Origin: Bacteroidales bacterium
Lineage (GTDB): Bacteria; Bacteroidota; Bacteroidia; Bacteroidales; UBA12077
Reading direction: 5' to 3'
Length of the DNA: 64,000 nt
Assembly: GCA_003446015.1 (NCBI GenBank)
Contig: DMBU01000108.1
Span: 9,480-73,479, forward strand
In this document: piece after piece, positions 53,812 to 62,478 of the stretch
Position numbering within the stretch: the stretch's first letter is position 1
How the letters are laid out: every line of letters starts with the position of its first letter
Translations under genes and position numbers: made by a program
The notes under the pieces: generated by a model
Database searches by the model: none
Told to the model about the DNA's origin: nothing
Seen by the model: the letters and a program-made list of their open reading frames with translations, nothing else

Positions 53812-54963
53812 TTATTTTATTAATGTTTTTGAATATTCTCTTGTTTCTTTATCTGTGTTTATTAAATCATCCAGTTCAGGATGTTTTATATAAGCTATTT
53901 TTTGCATACTTTGTTCAATGATATCTGTCATTTCGCAAAATCCAATTTTATCTTTTAGAAATGCATCAACAGCAATTTCATTGGCTGCATTTAAAATACA
54001 TGGCATATTCCCACATTTATCCATCGCTTCAAATGCCAGTGCCAGATTTCTAAAGCTTTTTAAATCCGGTTTTTCAAATGTTAACTCAGGATAATCCCAA
54101 AAACTAAATCGTGGGAATTCTGTTTTTACTCTATCCGGAAAACTTAATGCATATAATATGGGTAATTTCATGTTGGGTAAACCCATTTGAGCTTTTATTG
54201 ATCCATCTTCGAACATAACCGCTGAATGAACAATAGACTGTGGATGAACAACAACTTCAATCTGATTTGGATTTAACCCGAATAACCATTTTGCCTCAAT
54301 TGCTTCTAATCCTTTGTTCATCATTGTTGCAGAATCGATAGTTATTTTAGCTCCCATTTCCCAGTTAGGGTGTTTTAAGGCATTTTCTTTTGTTGCCGAT
54401 TTTAAGAACTGTAGATTTTTCCCCCTGAATGGCCCCCCAGATGCTGTTAACATAATTTTCTCAATGGCATTTTGACCTTCGCCTACCAGACATTGAAAAA
54501 TAGCTGAATGTTCAGAATCAACAGGATAAATGCTTACTTTATGATGAAAAGCTAATTTTTGTATCATCTCACCAGCCACAACAAGCGTTTCTTTGTTAGC
54601 TAAAGCAATGGTCTTGCCTGATTTTATAGCATTTATGGTGGGGAGTAATCCAGAATAACCAACCATAGCGGTAAGAACAATATCGATGGTATCCATTTCG
54701 ACAATTTGAGAAATAGCTTCATTTCCTGCATAAACTTTGACAGGAAGTTTTTCAAGTGCATGTACTAAATCATCATATTTTGATTCATCGGCAATAACTA
54801 CCGTATTGGGTTTAAATTCTTTGGTTTGCTTAATTAATAAATCAATATTGTTATTTGCTGTAAGAACTTCCACTTCGAAGTGATCAGGATTTTCTCTAAC
54901 TACTTCTAAAGTTTGTGTTCCAATTGATCCGGTTGATCCTAATATTGCAATTCTTTTTTTCAT
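53812..54963 (-). CDS. dxr: 1-deoxy-D-xylulose-5-phosphate reductoisomerase
   Basis: Second step of the MEP isoprenoid pathway. The 383 residues begin KKRIAILGSTGSIGTQTLEVV with the NADPH-binding GSTGSIG. ALANKETLVVAGE near 119-131, PVDSEHSAIFQCL near 147-159 (metal ligands), TASGGPF near 173-179 and the catalytic-loop region ATMMNKGLEAIEAKWLF near 212-228 are clear. It is normal length and leads into rseP. Confidence 0.97.
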   Translation of the reverse strand: MKKRIAILGSTGSIGTQTLEVVRENPDHFEVEVLTANNNIDLLIKQTKEFKPNTVVIADESKYDDLVHALEKLPVKVYAGNEAISQIVEMDTIDIVLTAMVGYSGLLPTINAIKSGKTIALANKETLVVAGEMIQKLAFHHKVSIYPVDSEHSAIFQCLVGEGQNAIEKIMLTASGGPFRGKNLQFLKSATKENALKHPNWEMGAKITIDSATMMNKGLEAIEAKWLFGLNPNQIEVVVHPQSIVHSAVMFEDGSIKAQMGLPNMKLPILYALSFPDRVKTEFPRFSFWDYPELTFEKPDLKSFRNLALAFEAMDKCGNMPCILNAANEIAVDAFLKDKIGFCEMTDIIEQSMQKIAYIKHPELDDLINTDKETREYSKTLIK

Positions 54964-54993
54964 TTAGCCTTTACCTTATTCCCTATAATCTTT

Positions 54994-55857
54994 CTAAAAC
55001 GCAATATAATCTTCTGGATCTATTGGAGTTCCCGTATGCCATAATTCAAAGTGTAAATGAGGACCACTTGTGAGCTCTCCTGAATTTCCAATAATAGCAA
55101 TAGCCTCGCCAGCTGTTACGTAATTCCCTACTTTTTTAAGTATTTCAGAATTATGTTTATAAATTGACATAAGGTTGTTGTCGTGCTGTATTTGTATGAC
55201 ATATCCTGTTTCTAACGTCCAGTTGGCGATAGTTACAGTTCCATCCAGTGTAGCAACAACCACCTTATTGGACGCTGTTACGATATCGGTTCCATAATGA
55301 TTTTCGTTCGGATTAAAAGAATTCGTTACCAATCCTCTTACCGGCGGATAAAAGTGAATACTTGAAAAATCTGTTTTATTTGAAGTATTTGTTAAAATAG
55401 AAAGATTAAACAATTCTTCCTCTTCTATTTGCTGACGTAGTAAGGAGTCATGTTCCGATTTAGCAAATGTGATTTCCTCATATCTGACTGCTGAATCCTG
55501 CGAATTTTCATAACTTACCGGTATCCCTCCCCGAATAATTGTATTAATGCTCTCAAAATACCGATCGCGTATTTCAAGTTCATATTCTAATGAATCAAGC
55601 TTGTATACATTGTTAATAATATTCCTTCGCATATTTCCATCAGGATATCCCGGAATAAATTCCCTTATAGGTGTAAACGCAATTAAAACAATGATTGCAA
55701 TTGTAAAAAGCAACAGGCTTGTTCCAACCAATGAGAAAACATTTAATCTGGATAATCTTAAAAACCATACCTCTTCAAAAGTATCATCGTTATAAATACT
55801 TAATCGGTACTTATTCTTAAGTTTGTGAACAATATTCTTCTTTCTATCTTTATTCAT
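54994..55857 (-). CDS. M23 metallopeptidase (membrane-anchored LytM type)
   Basis: A 287-residue inner-membrane protein with one membrane helix (about 38-60, VFSLVGTSLLLFTIAIIVLI). A coiled or linker segment follows, then a C-terminal M23 domain. Zinc-site motifs are present: NHYGTDI (His, Asp) and GPHLHFELW (HxH), so it is probably active on peptidoglycan cross-links. I start at ATG 55857; a TTG at 55878 overlaps the -7 promoter box at 55876-55883 and cannot be the start. It precedes dxr by 31 bases. Confidence 0.93.
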   Translation of the reverse strand: MNKDRKKNIVHKLKNKYRLSIYNDDTFEEVWFLRLSRLNVFSLVGTSLLLFTIAIIVLIAFTPIREFIPGYPDGNMRRNIINNVYKLDSLEYELEIRDRYFESINTIIRGGIPVSYENSQDSAVRYEEITFAKSEHDSLLRQQIEEEELFNLSILTNTSNKTDFSSIHFYPPVRGLVTNSFNPNENHYGTDIVTASNKVVVATLDGTVTIANWTLETGYVIQIQHDNNLMSIYKHNSEILKKVGNYVTAGEAIAIIGNSGELTSGPHLHFELWHTGTPIDPEDYIAF

Positions 55858-55875
55858 CAATAATAAATTTGTTTG

Positions 55876-55883
55876 CAAAGATA
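55876..55883 (-). promoter_or_regulatory. candidate -7 box of the M23-dxr-rseP transcript
   Basis: On the minus strand TATCTTTG matches TAnnTTTG, about 12 bases before the likely start point to ATG 55857. No convincing -33. Confidence 0.45.
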
Positions 55884-56065
55884 CAAGTTTTCGATAAAGA
55901 AAATAGTTAAAAATAAGCTTACTAAAATAACCCTAACAATCTAAATAAACGAAAGGATTTACATATTTATATTCTAAAATAACATTATTTAACAGTTGAT
56001 ATCTAAGTAAATATGAATTCCTTAAAAAATAAAAAACTTAAAAACAGAAGAATCTCAAAAAATAT

Positions 56066-56096
56066 TTTGTTTTTAGCCTATCATTGTTTAGATTTG
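56066..56096 (+). promoter_or_regulatory. promoter of the initiator tRNA locus
   Basis: TTTG (56066-56069), 19 bases, then TAGATTTG (56089-56096), a full Bacteroidota promoter. The start point would be near 56103, about 34 bases before the broken tRNA copy and 108 before the intact tRNA. Confidence 0.7.
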
Positions 56097-56136
56097 CATC
56101 CGCAATAAATAAGAAAAAACGTACTTAAGATATATT

Positions 56137-56177
56137 GCGGTCCCGATAACTATCGGGAGGAGCAGTTTGGTTGCTCT
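56137..56177 (+). pseudogene. broken 5' half of the initiator tRNA, split by a palindrome
   Basis: GCGG (56137-56140) is followed by an inserted 18-base palindrome TCCCGATAACTATCGGGA (56141-56158), then GGAGCAGTTTGGTTGCTC (56159-56176), which matches the tRNA D-arm GGAGCAGTTGGTAGCTC. The upstream sequence atatattgcgg is also shared with the intact copy. The rest of the tRNA is absent. Confidence 0.7.
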
Positions 56178-56210
56178 ACAAAAACGTTTATAAAAATATT
56201 GAAAATATAT

Positions 56211-56283
<73 letters not shown>

Positions 56284-56287
56284 CTAG

Positions 56288-56321
56288 AAAAAAGCCTGAT
56301 ACGAAACTATCAGGCTTTTTT
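56288..56321 (+). terminator. terminator after the tRNA
   Basis: AAAAAAGCCTGATA and TATCAGGCTTTTTT form a 14-bp stem round CGAAAC, ending in a T-run. Confidence 0.9.
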
Positions 56322-56466
56322 GTTATATTCGGTTATATGTTTACTGTTTACGTTTTATTTTCTTCAAACCATCAAAAAATATATATTGGATTTATCTCGT
56401 ATCTTGAGAAATGTTTTATCTGCTTAAATAAATAGAATTGATTTTCTTCAAAAGAATTGATAATAG

Positions 56467-56474
56467 TATATTTG
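56467..56474 (+). promoter_or_regulatory. candidate -7 box of the AraC-type regulator
   Basis: TATATTTG, about 25 bases before the ATG at 56500. The rest of 56322-56466 shows no gene or repeat. Confidence 0.45.
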
Positions 56475-56499
56475 ACACTAAGATTTTTTTCAATTATAT

Positions 56500-57630
56500 A
56501 TGAAACCTATTTTTCTAATTGCAGCATTTAATGCTTTCTTTTTTACAATTTTACTTGTACAGAAAAAGCCAAAATCAAAACATGATAATATATTAACCCT
56601 GTGGTTGATATATCTAGGATTATTTATTGGTACATATTCTTTCTATTCACATAATCTATTTACTCATTTTCATTTATTATCAGTAAGTTTTATTTCATTA
56701 TTCTATTTGCATGGAGCATTCTTATATCTCTATGTATCATCGCTTGTTTCGTTTAAAAAAAATTTCAATAGAAAAAATCTTTTACACCTTGTCCCATTTG
56801 GATTATTTAATGTTTACATTATCACTATATCATTTTTTCCCGATATTGCTAAGGATATAAGCCTTGAACACGTCCATAGTGATTCTTCTAACCCACCGCT
56901 TTTTTTATTATTTTTAATCATAACTGCACTATCAGGACCAATTTATTTTGCACTTACTATAAGATTGTTTAAAAAACTCGACATAAACATATTCAATAAT
57001 TTCTCATATTATGAGAATATAAATTTAGTTTGGCTTAGAAAACTGGTGTATATATTCGGAATTGTGTGGACAGTGTTAATAATTATTACTACCATTCATC
57101 ATGTTTTTAATTTATTTTCCCCTGTTTTTTGTACCGATGGACTATTTCTTACCCTATCTGTATTTGTAATTCTTATTGGGTATTTTGGCTTCAAACAAAA
57201 AGTGCTTTTTTCTTCAGATTCACAGGAAGAGCAAATAATAACTAAAGAAAACAAAGTAAAATATGCAAGCTCCAGACTTACCGAAGAAGACTCGATTAAA
57301 TATATCAACAACTTAATGGAATTAATGCAAACAGACAAACCTTTTTTAAGACCAAATCTTACTATTCTGGAATTAGCATCAGACTTAAACATTACCACTC
57401 ATTCTCTCTCTCAGATTATAAATGAAAATTACAAATTAAATTTTTTTGATTTCATTAATAAGTATCGGGTTGAAGAAGTTAAGGAAAAAATCGCTGATGT
57501 TAAATATAATGACTATTCCTTATTAGGCATTGCTCTTGACTGTGGTTTCAATTCAAAATCTGCTTTTAATAGGATATTTAAGAAGTTTACGGGGCAAACA
57601 CCTTCAGAATTCAAAAATAACTTATCATAA
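56500..57630 (+). CDS. membrane-spanning AraC-family regulator
   Basis: A 376-residue regulator. The first 235 residues form about seven membrane helices (segments near 3-19, 32-50, 60-82, 95-114, 135-155, 183-205, 215-233). The last 105 residues are an AraC-type DNA-binding domain: FLRPNLTILELASDLNITTHSLSQIINEN (first HTH, in parts) and YSLLGIALDCGFNSKSAFNRIFKKFTGQTPSEFK (second HTH and family signature, in parts). It faces the DUF6448-cupin-FprA group, 160 bases ahead of it, so it may control this group in response to a membrane or periplasmic signal. Confidence 0.92.
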   Translation: MKPIFLIAAFNAFFFTILLVQKKPKSKHDNILTLWLIYLGLFIGTYSFYSHNLFTHFHLLSVSFISLFYLHGAFLYLYVSSLVSFKKNFNRKNLLHLVPFGLFNVYIITISFFPDIAKDISLEHVHSDSSNPPLFLLFLIITALSGPIYFALTIRLFKKLDINIFNNFSYYENINLVWLRKLVYIFGIVWTVLIIITTIHHVFNLFSPVFCTDGLFLTLSVFVILIGYFGFKQKVLFSSDSQEEQIITKENKVKYASSRLTEEDSIKYINNLMELMQTDKPFLRPNLTILELASDLNITTHSLSQIINENYKLNFFDFINKYRVEEVKEKIADVKYNDYSLLGIALDCGFNSKSAFNRIFKKFTGQTPSEFKNNLS

Positions 57631-57791
57631 TCTCAAATTATTTAAAGATTCAGGTGTCATTCTATAAAATAGCACCCGTATTATCTTCTCTTACAGGTCC
57701 CACTTTATAACATAAAGCGATTAACATTGCTTAGTGCTTTAATTTTGTATCAGAAATTAATTCAAAACTAATTTAACGAAAGAAAAAAATC

Positions 57792-58409
57792 ATGAAAACA
57801 AAAATTAAAAAACAAAGTGGATTAAAACATCTTAGTTTAATAACATTGATTTTAATATCAATTATAGCTATTTCTTCACAGAAATCTTTTGCACATTGTG
57901 ATTCATACGATGGCCCTGTAGTTCAAGACGCATACAAAGCACTTGAAACTGATAATGTAAGTTTAGTACTCAAATGGGTTAGTGAAAGTCAGGAATCGGA
58001 AATTGTTTCTTTATTCAACAAAACCTATAAATTAAAAACTGGTGATTCGGAGATTTACGAAATTGTTGAAAAACATTTTTTTGAAACATTAGTTCGCTTA
58101 CACAGAGAAACCGAAGGTGCTCCTTACACTGGTTTAAAACATGCCGGGACAACCAAGAAAATTATTGTTATGAGCGACAAAGCCATTGAATCGGGTAGCA
58201 TAGATAATTTATTGAAAAACTTTAACGATCATATTGAAATGGTTATTCGCGAAAAATACAATCAGGTGTTAGCACTTGAAAAGGTAAAAAACGAATCTGT
58301 AGAAAAAGGAAGAGCTTATGTAAAAGCATATGTTGAATATACTCATTTATTAGAAGGAATTCACGATATGATTGAGCATGGAGCAGGTCATGGTGCTCAC
58401 AATCATTAA
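57792..58409 (+). CDS. secreted DUF6448 protein
   Basis: A 205-residue protein with a signal sequence (about 1-35) ending QKSFA. The mature part begins HCDSYDGPVVQDAYKALE, the DUF6448 hallmark, and is all-helical (ALETDNVSLVLKWVSES, FFETLVRLHRETEGAPYTGLK). It ends His-rich (HDMIEHGAGHGAHNH), so metal binding is plausible. In my memory this family occurs near oxygen or NO stress genes in anaerobes. It is the first gene downstream of the AraC regulator. Its function is unknown. Confidence 0.85.
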   Translation: MKTKIKKQSGLKHLSLITLILISIIAISSQKSFAHCDSYDGPVVQDAYKALETDNVSLVLKWVSESQESEIVSLFNKTYKLKTGDSEIYEIVEKHFFETLVRLHRETEGAPYTGLKHAGTTKKIIVMSDKAIESGSIDNLLKNFNDHIEMVIREKYNQVLALEKVKNESVEKGRAYVKAYVEYTHLLEGIHDMIEHGAGHGAHNH

Positions 58410-58437
58410 TAAATATTAAGATCGAATAATAAATATA

Positions 58438-58471
58438 AACAGGGGTTAATATTTCTTTTTTAATCCCTGTT
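58438..58471 (+). terminator. hairpin after the DUF6448 gene
   Basis: AACAGGGGTTAA and TTAATCCCTGTT form a 12-bp stem with one G-T pair. No T-tract follows, so it may be an attenuator or mRNA-stabilising hairpin rather than a strict terminator. Confidence 0.5.
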
Positions 58472-58486
58472 ATTAAAAACAATGAA

Positions 58487-58852
58487 ATGAACTTAGTCAA
58501 TTATAAAAAAATGAACACTGTAAAAAATCCACATCATGTTGATGCCAGAATTATTCATGAGAATGATTTTACACAAGTTGTTCACATCCTGTTAAAACCA
58601 GGTGAAGAGTTAATTAAACATGCAGCACCTATTGATCTGTTTTTTTATGTGCTTGAAGGAGCCGGAATTGCAGAAATCGGGGATAAAAAACTATCAGTAT
58701 TTCAAGATGATTTAATTAATAGTCCTAAAAATATCCCGCACTCGCTTCACAATACTAGCAATGCTGATTTTAGAGTTTTAGTTGTAAAAACTCCTAAACC
58801 ATCAGGATTGCAAAATAAAATAGCCTTACAAAACATCTTAAAAATGACTTAA
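58487..58852 (+). CDS. small cupin protein
   Basis: A 121-residue single-domain cupin. The barrel motifs are VVHILLKPGEELIKHAAPIDLFFYVLEGAG (in parts) and FQDDLINSPKNIPHSLHNTSNADFRVLVV. Some usual metal ligands remain (His at KHAAP and IPHSLH). It starts at ATG 58487; the ATG at 58511 (MNTVKNPHH) is just as possible. It is intact, whereas the related second cupin downstream is frameshifted. The substrate is unknown. Confidence 0.85.
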   Translation: MNLVNYKKMNTVKNPHHVDARIIHENDFTQVVHILLKPGEELIKHAAPIDLFFYVLEGAGIAEIGDKKLSVFQDDLINSPKNIPHSLHNTSNADFRVLVVKTPKPSGLQNKIALQNILKMT

Positions 58853-59016
58853 AAACACTAAATTTAAAGAATATTCTAAAAAGTGAACCTGTAATAGCAT
58901 TTAAAGCTAGAAATCTTAAAGCGGTTGAAGATGTGCAGAAAGAAACGGAAGCTGGAACTGTTTGCGGTAGCTGTAATCCGGTTATAGAAGAAATACTTAA
59001 TGAAATAATGAATTAA
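58819..59016 (+). pseudogene. BFD-like [2Fe-2S] protein remnant
   Basis: An open frame without a credible start ends at TAA 59014-59016 and encodes LKAVEDVQKETEAGTVCGSC then NPVIEEILNEIMN. This is the C-terminal half of a BFD/NifU-like [2Fe-2S] domain with the second CxxC pair. The first cysteine pair (CxC near the N-terminus) is missing and the 5' part runs into the cupin end, so it looks like a deletion remnant. The neighbouring second cupin is also broken. Confidence 0.7.
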
Positions 59017-59022
59017 ACTGAC

Positions 59023-59351
59023 ATGGAAACAAATGAATTTGAAAAAGGGTCAAAATTTAGTTTTGACGATAGCATTCAATATGCCGAAAAGGCGGTTGTA
59101 AGTAAACATATTCTAAAAAAAGACACCGGCATTCTCTTTTTGCTTTTGACAAAGGAGAAGGATTAGGTGAACATACTGCACCATTTGATGCCGTTGTTTT
59201 TATTGTTGATGGAAAAGCAGATATTATAATAGATGGAAAATCAAATGTATTGGAAGCAGGAGAAACCATTATTATGCCTGCTAATATATCACATGCACTT
59301 AAAGCAGTTGAGAAATTTAAAATGGTGCTTACAATGATTAAGAGTAAATAA
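59023..59351 (+). pseudogene. frameshifted second cupin gene
   Basis: ATG 59023 opens METNEFEKGSKFSFDDSIQY and reads to a premature TAG at 59164. The real cupin barrel continues in another frame from about 59140 (FAFDKGEGLGEHTAPFDAVV, then GKADIIIDGKSNVLEAGETI) to TAA 59349-59351. The slip is in a T-rich stretch near 59134-59142. Joined, the two parts form a normal cupin of about 108 residues with the usual HTAPFD and ISHALKA motifs. Either a recent mutation or a sequencing error. Confidence 0.8.
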
Positions 59352-59397
59352 AGAATAATCAATATTTAGTTAACTTTTTGAATCAAAATCAGGCATT

Positions 59398-60591
59398 ATG
59401 AAGAAGCTAATTACAAACAATGTGTATTGGGTAGGTAAGAATGATTGGGAATTAAGGCAATTTCACGGTTATGAATATTCTACCAATAAAGGATCTACAT
59501 ATAACTCTTATTTGATTAAAGAAGAAAAAAATGTGTTGATTGACACCGTTTATCAGCCTTTTTCTACTGAGTTTGTCAATAATCTATCGAAGGAAATTGA
59601 ACTTTCCAAGATAGATTTTATAATCTCAAACCATGCTGAGATCGACCATAGTGGAGCATTGCCAGAATTGATGAGTTTAATTCCGGAAACTCCTATTTAT
59701 TGTACCGAAAATGGAATAAAATCACTGAAAGGTCACTATCATAAAGATTGGAATTTTATTCCTGTAAAAACAGGAGATAAAATCTCAGTTGGAAATAATA
59801 AAGAGCTGATATTTATTCAGGCTCCAATGCTCCATTGGCCCGATAGTATGTTCTGCTATTTAACCGGTGATAATATTTTATTTAGTAACGATGCTTTTGG
59901 TCAGCATTTTTGTTCTGAATTGCTATTTAATGATTTAGTTGATCAAAGCGAACTGTATACTGAAGCTATAAAATATTATGCAAACATATTAACTCCTTTT
60001 AGTCATTTGGTAACTAAAAAAATTGATGAAGTTGTTGGTTTAAATGTACCCGTTGATTTTATTTGTACCAGCCATGGTGTTGTCTGGCGTGACAATCCTT
60101 TACAAATTGTTAACAAATATGCAGAGTGGGCTGCCAATTATCAGGAAAACCAAATTACGGTTATTTACGATACCATGTATAATGGAACAAGGTCGATTGC
60201 AGAAAATATTGTAAAGGGCATAAACTCTTCCGATAAAGAAGTTAATGTAAAACTGTATAATGCAGCTATAAATGATAAGAATGACATAATAACAGAAATA
60301 TTTAAATCAAAAGCTGTATTAATAGGCTCGCCAACAGTAAATAATGGCATAATGTATTCTATAGCTGGATTATTGGAGCTTATTAAAGGACTAAAATTCA
60401 AGAATAAGAAAGCTACTTCTTTTGGATGTTATGGATGGCACGATACATCAACCAAAATTATTTCTGAATCTTTAAAAGAATCGGGGTTTGAAATTATTTT
60501 AGATCCAATAAAAACTACCTGGCAACCTGATATGGATGTTTTAAATAAAAGTTATGAGTTTGGAAAACAATTTGTTAAGCAATTAAAATAA
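59398..60591 (+). CDS. fprA: flavodiiron protein (A-type flavoprotein, FprA)
   Basis: Reduces O2 and/or NO with electrons from rubredoxin or similar carriers, protecting anaerobes. The 397 residues have a beta-lactamase-like diiron domain (about 1-250). All iron ligands are kept: His79, Glu81 and Asp83 in NHAEIDHSG, His146 (MLHWPD), Asp165 (SNDAFG) and His226 (TSHGVVW). The flavodoxin domain (about 253-397) has the FMN loop YDTMYNGTRSIA and SPTVNNGIMY. There is no fused rubredoxin domain. It sits downstream of the broken cupin. Confidence 0.97.
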   Translation: MKKLITNNVYWVGKNDWELRQFHGYEYSTNKGSTYNSYLIKEEKNVLIDTVYQPFSTEFVNNLSKEIELSKIDFIISNHAEIDHSGALPELMSLIPETPIYCTENGIKSLKGHYHKDWNFIPVKTGDKISVGNNKELIFIQAPMLHWPDSMFCYLTGDNILFSNDAFGQHFCSELLFNDLVDQSELYTEAIKYYANILTPFSHLVTKKIDEVVGLNVPVDFICTSHGVVWRDNPLQIVNKYAEWAANYQENQITVIYDTMYNGTRSIAENIVKGINSSDKEVNVKLYNAAINDKNDIITEIFKSKAVLIGSPTVNNGIMYSIAGLLELIKGLKFKNKKATSFGCYGWHDTSTKIISESLKESGFEIILDPIKTTWQPDMDVLNKSYEFGKQFVKQLK

Positions 60592-60623
60592 AGAAGCCAA
60601 ATTACTTATTATAAAAATGTTAA

Positions 60624-60652
60624 AGGCTGTTATTTTCTTAAATTAACAGCCT
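60624..60652. terminator. hairpin between fprA and the DUF1858 gene
   Basis: aggctgtta and taacagcct form a 9-bp stem with an 11-base loop. T-tracts are weak, so this is a modest candidate for both converging genes. Confidence 0.5.
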
Positions 60653-60661
60653 GTATTAATT

Positions 60662-61183
60662 CTATTTATTTATAAAATAAACAAAAAACTCATCTTCAGC
60701 TTTTTTATCCAACCAATGCATATATCCCAAACTTAGAGATTTATCGATCAAAGGTGCAGGAATAAATGGAGCAATAATTTTCAGAATTTTTTTATCTTCT
60801 AATCTCTTAATTGCTGATAAAACTTCATGTACCGGTTGTTCACCTGCATTAAGCATTTCCCTAATATCAATTGTATTTGCCACCAAATCATCATGAAACC
60901 AATCTGGCTTTTCTGAAATAAAATTAGTTCCAGATTCTTCAACACCAGATATATTTTCTTGTCCCGCCGCTTTACGAAGTTTATTAACTAATTCTTCCAC
61001 ATGTAAGCCTCCGATTACCGCTGCCTGACTAAGATTTGTTATTTTGGCAATGGTTTTTCGTAAAACAGGATTTTGTAACTTCTTAAATTGTGAAGCTGTG
61101 GAGATTAGAACTTCTTCTAATTGTGGATAAGCTTCCAGTAAATCATAAATTTTTGTTTTGGGTGTTATAATCAAATTATCCAT
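60662..61183 (-). CDS. DUF1858-DUF2249 protein
   Basis: A 173-residue cytosolic protein with two domains. N-terminal DUF1858 is about 3-65 (ITPKTKIYDLLEAYPQLEEVL). C-terminal DUF2249 is about 95-170 (TIDIREMLNAGEQPVHEVLS, then APFIPAPLIDKSLSLGYMHW). Such proteins travel with DUF438/hemerythrin proteins in anaerobes and are linked to NO or Fe-S stress by context. The start codon is 1 base after the stop of the DUF438 gene, so the two are coupled. Confidence 0.9.
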   Translation of the reverse strand: MDNLIITPKTKIYDLLEAYPQLEEVLISTASQFKKLQNPVLRKTIAKITNLSQAAVIGGLHVEELVNKLRKAAGQENISGVEESGTNFISEKPDWFHDDLVANTIDIREMLNAGEQPVHEVLSAIKRLEDKKILKIIAPFIPAPLIDKSLSLGYMHWLDKKAEDEFFVYFINK

Positions 61184-61184
61184 T

Positions 61185-62429
61185 TTATACCTCCTTCTTG
61201 TCGTATGATAAAATCCTCTGCTCTCCTTCTAATTTCCTTAGCTTTGATAATTCCTGCGAAACTTCAAGAGTTCCCAGATATTCTCCTTTTTCATCACGTA
61301 AGGCGTAATATTCGATGTGAATAAATTGTCCCTTCATTTGAATCCAGAATGGAGCATATGAAGCTTTTCCTGATTTAAAATCATCAAGTATTTTTTCAAT
61401 AATATGAACACTTCCCGGAGGATGGCACAATCTTACGTCTCTATTTATAATTGAACGACTTCGTGCAAAAATACGTTCCTTGCCCTGAGTAAAATATTTT
61501 ACTTTATCATTCTTATCAACAAAAGTCATATCAACCGGAATGGTATTTAAAATAGCCATAATTTCTTTTGCCGTAAAACTTCCTGAGGGTAATTGAATAT
61601 TTCCACTTTCAGAAAATGCTGTTGTTTGATCGTCATCCATTGAAAAACCTTCTGGTTTCCATTCTATTTGTGGATCATACAATGTAAATCCAAACTCAAG
61701 TGTTTGTTTGTGAATATTCCACCAATCTTCAGTTGTAAGTACATCCATCGACATAGGCAAAAGAATTTCTTCTTCTTTTTGAACCATATCTGCCAAAGCC
61801 TTTAATGCCGGATAAAAAACCAAATCTAAGGCATCATTTAAATCACCCTTTTCTAATTCAGGTGTTTTAAGCAGTTCAATACATCCTTTAAGTTGATCTC
61901 TAATTTCATCATGTTTTCCCCACATCACCTTCGGAGGACCCGTAATTTCATTCTTTTCCAAATATGGAAAAAGCAAATATTCTTTTCGCTGATAATGCTT
62001 ATCAACATCCATCAAATCATTAAAAGCAGCAAGAATCTTTAACTTATATTCCTTAAATTCAGGATCTTTTGTGGTTATAAGATCTCTTAATAATTCCTCG
62101 GCATTTTTCACTACTTTTAAAAGTTCACCATTCTCTTTTTTAAGTACATCAACGGGATGTCCTTCAGGAATTTCCTTTGCAGCACTTAAATCAACATTTC
62201 CTTCTAAAACTTCGCCATGAACATCGCATAATTTTAACACCTCCGATTCAGGCAATCCTTCCTGTATAAGTTCTTGTTCAACTTCAACCACTTCTCCGTA
62301 AGGAATCTGTTTCAAGGTTTCTTTTAGCTCTGCTTTTACTTTTTCAGCTGATTCACCATCGTGCAATTTCAGGATAAGTTCCTTTAAACGTTCTTTTCTA
62401 AATCTTGAATTATTAATTAACTCACTCAT
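61185..62429 (-). CDS. DUF438-hemerythrin-PAS protein
   Basis: A 414-residue cytosolic protein. DUF438 is about 13-80 (RKERLKELILKLHDGESAE). A hemerythrin-like HHE module is about 95-260 with DKHYQRKEYLLFPYLE, VMWGKHDEIR, MVQKEEEILLPMS and IHKQTLEFGF, the probable iron-ligand helices. A PAS domain is about 290-400 with NTIPVDMTFVDKNDKVKYF and the fingerprint CHPPGSVHIIEKIL. It likely senses or handles O2/NO at a non-heme iron site. It is followed by the coupled DUF1858/DUF2249 gene. Confidence 0.93.
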   Translation of the reverse strand: MSELINNSRFRKERLKELILKLHDGESAEKVKAELKETLKQIPYGEVVEVEQELIQEGLPESEVLKLCDVHGEVLEGNVDLSAAKEIPEGHPVDVLKKENGELLKVVKNAEELLRDLITTKDPEFKEYKLKILAAFNDLMDVDKHYQRKEYLLFPYLEKNEITGPPKVMWGKHDEIRDQLKGCIELLKTPELEKGDLNDALDLVFYPALKALADMVQKEEEILLPMSMDVLTTEDWWNIHKQTLEFGFTLYDPQIEWKPEGFSMDDDQTTAFSESGNIQLPSGSFTAKEIMAILNTIPVDMTFVDKNDKVKYFTQGKERIFARSRSIINRDVRLCHPPGSVHIIEKILDDFKSGKASYAPFWIQMKGQFIHIEYYALRDEKGEYLGTLEVSQELSKLRKLEGEQRILSYDKKEV

Positions 62430-62478
62430 ATCAAAATATTTTTACTAACACAATTATTTATCATTTTTGTTTAAGCAT

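Noticed and set aside
59057..59362. 101-codon minus-strand ORF
   Set aside because: Antisense of the frameshifted cupin gene, whose own strand encodes recognisable cupin motifs.
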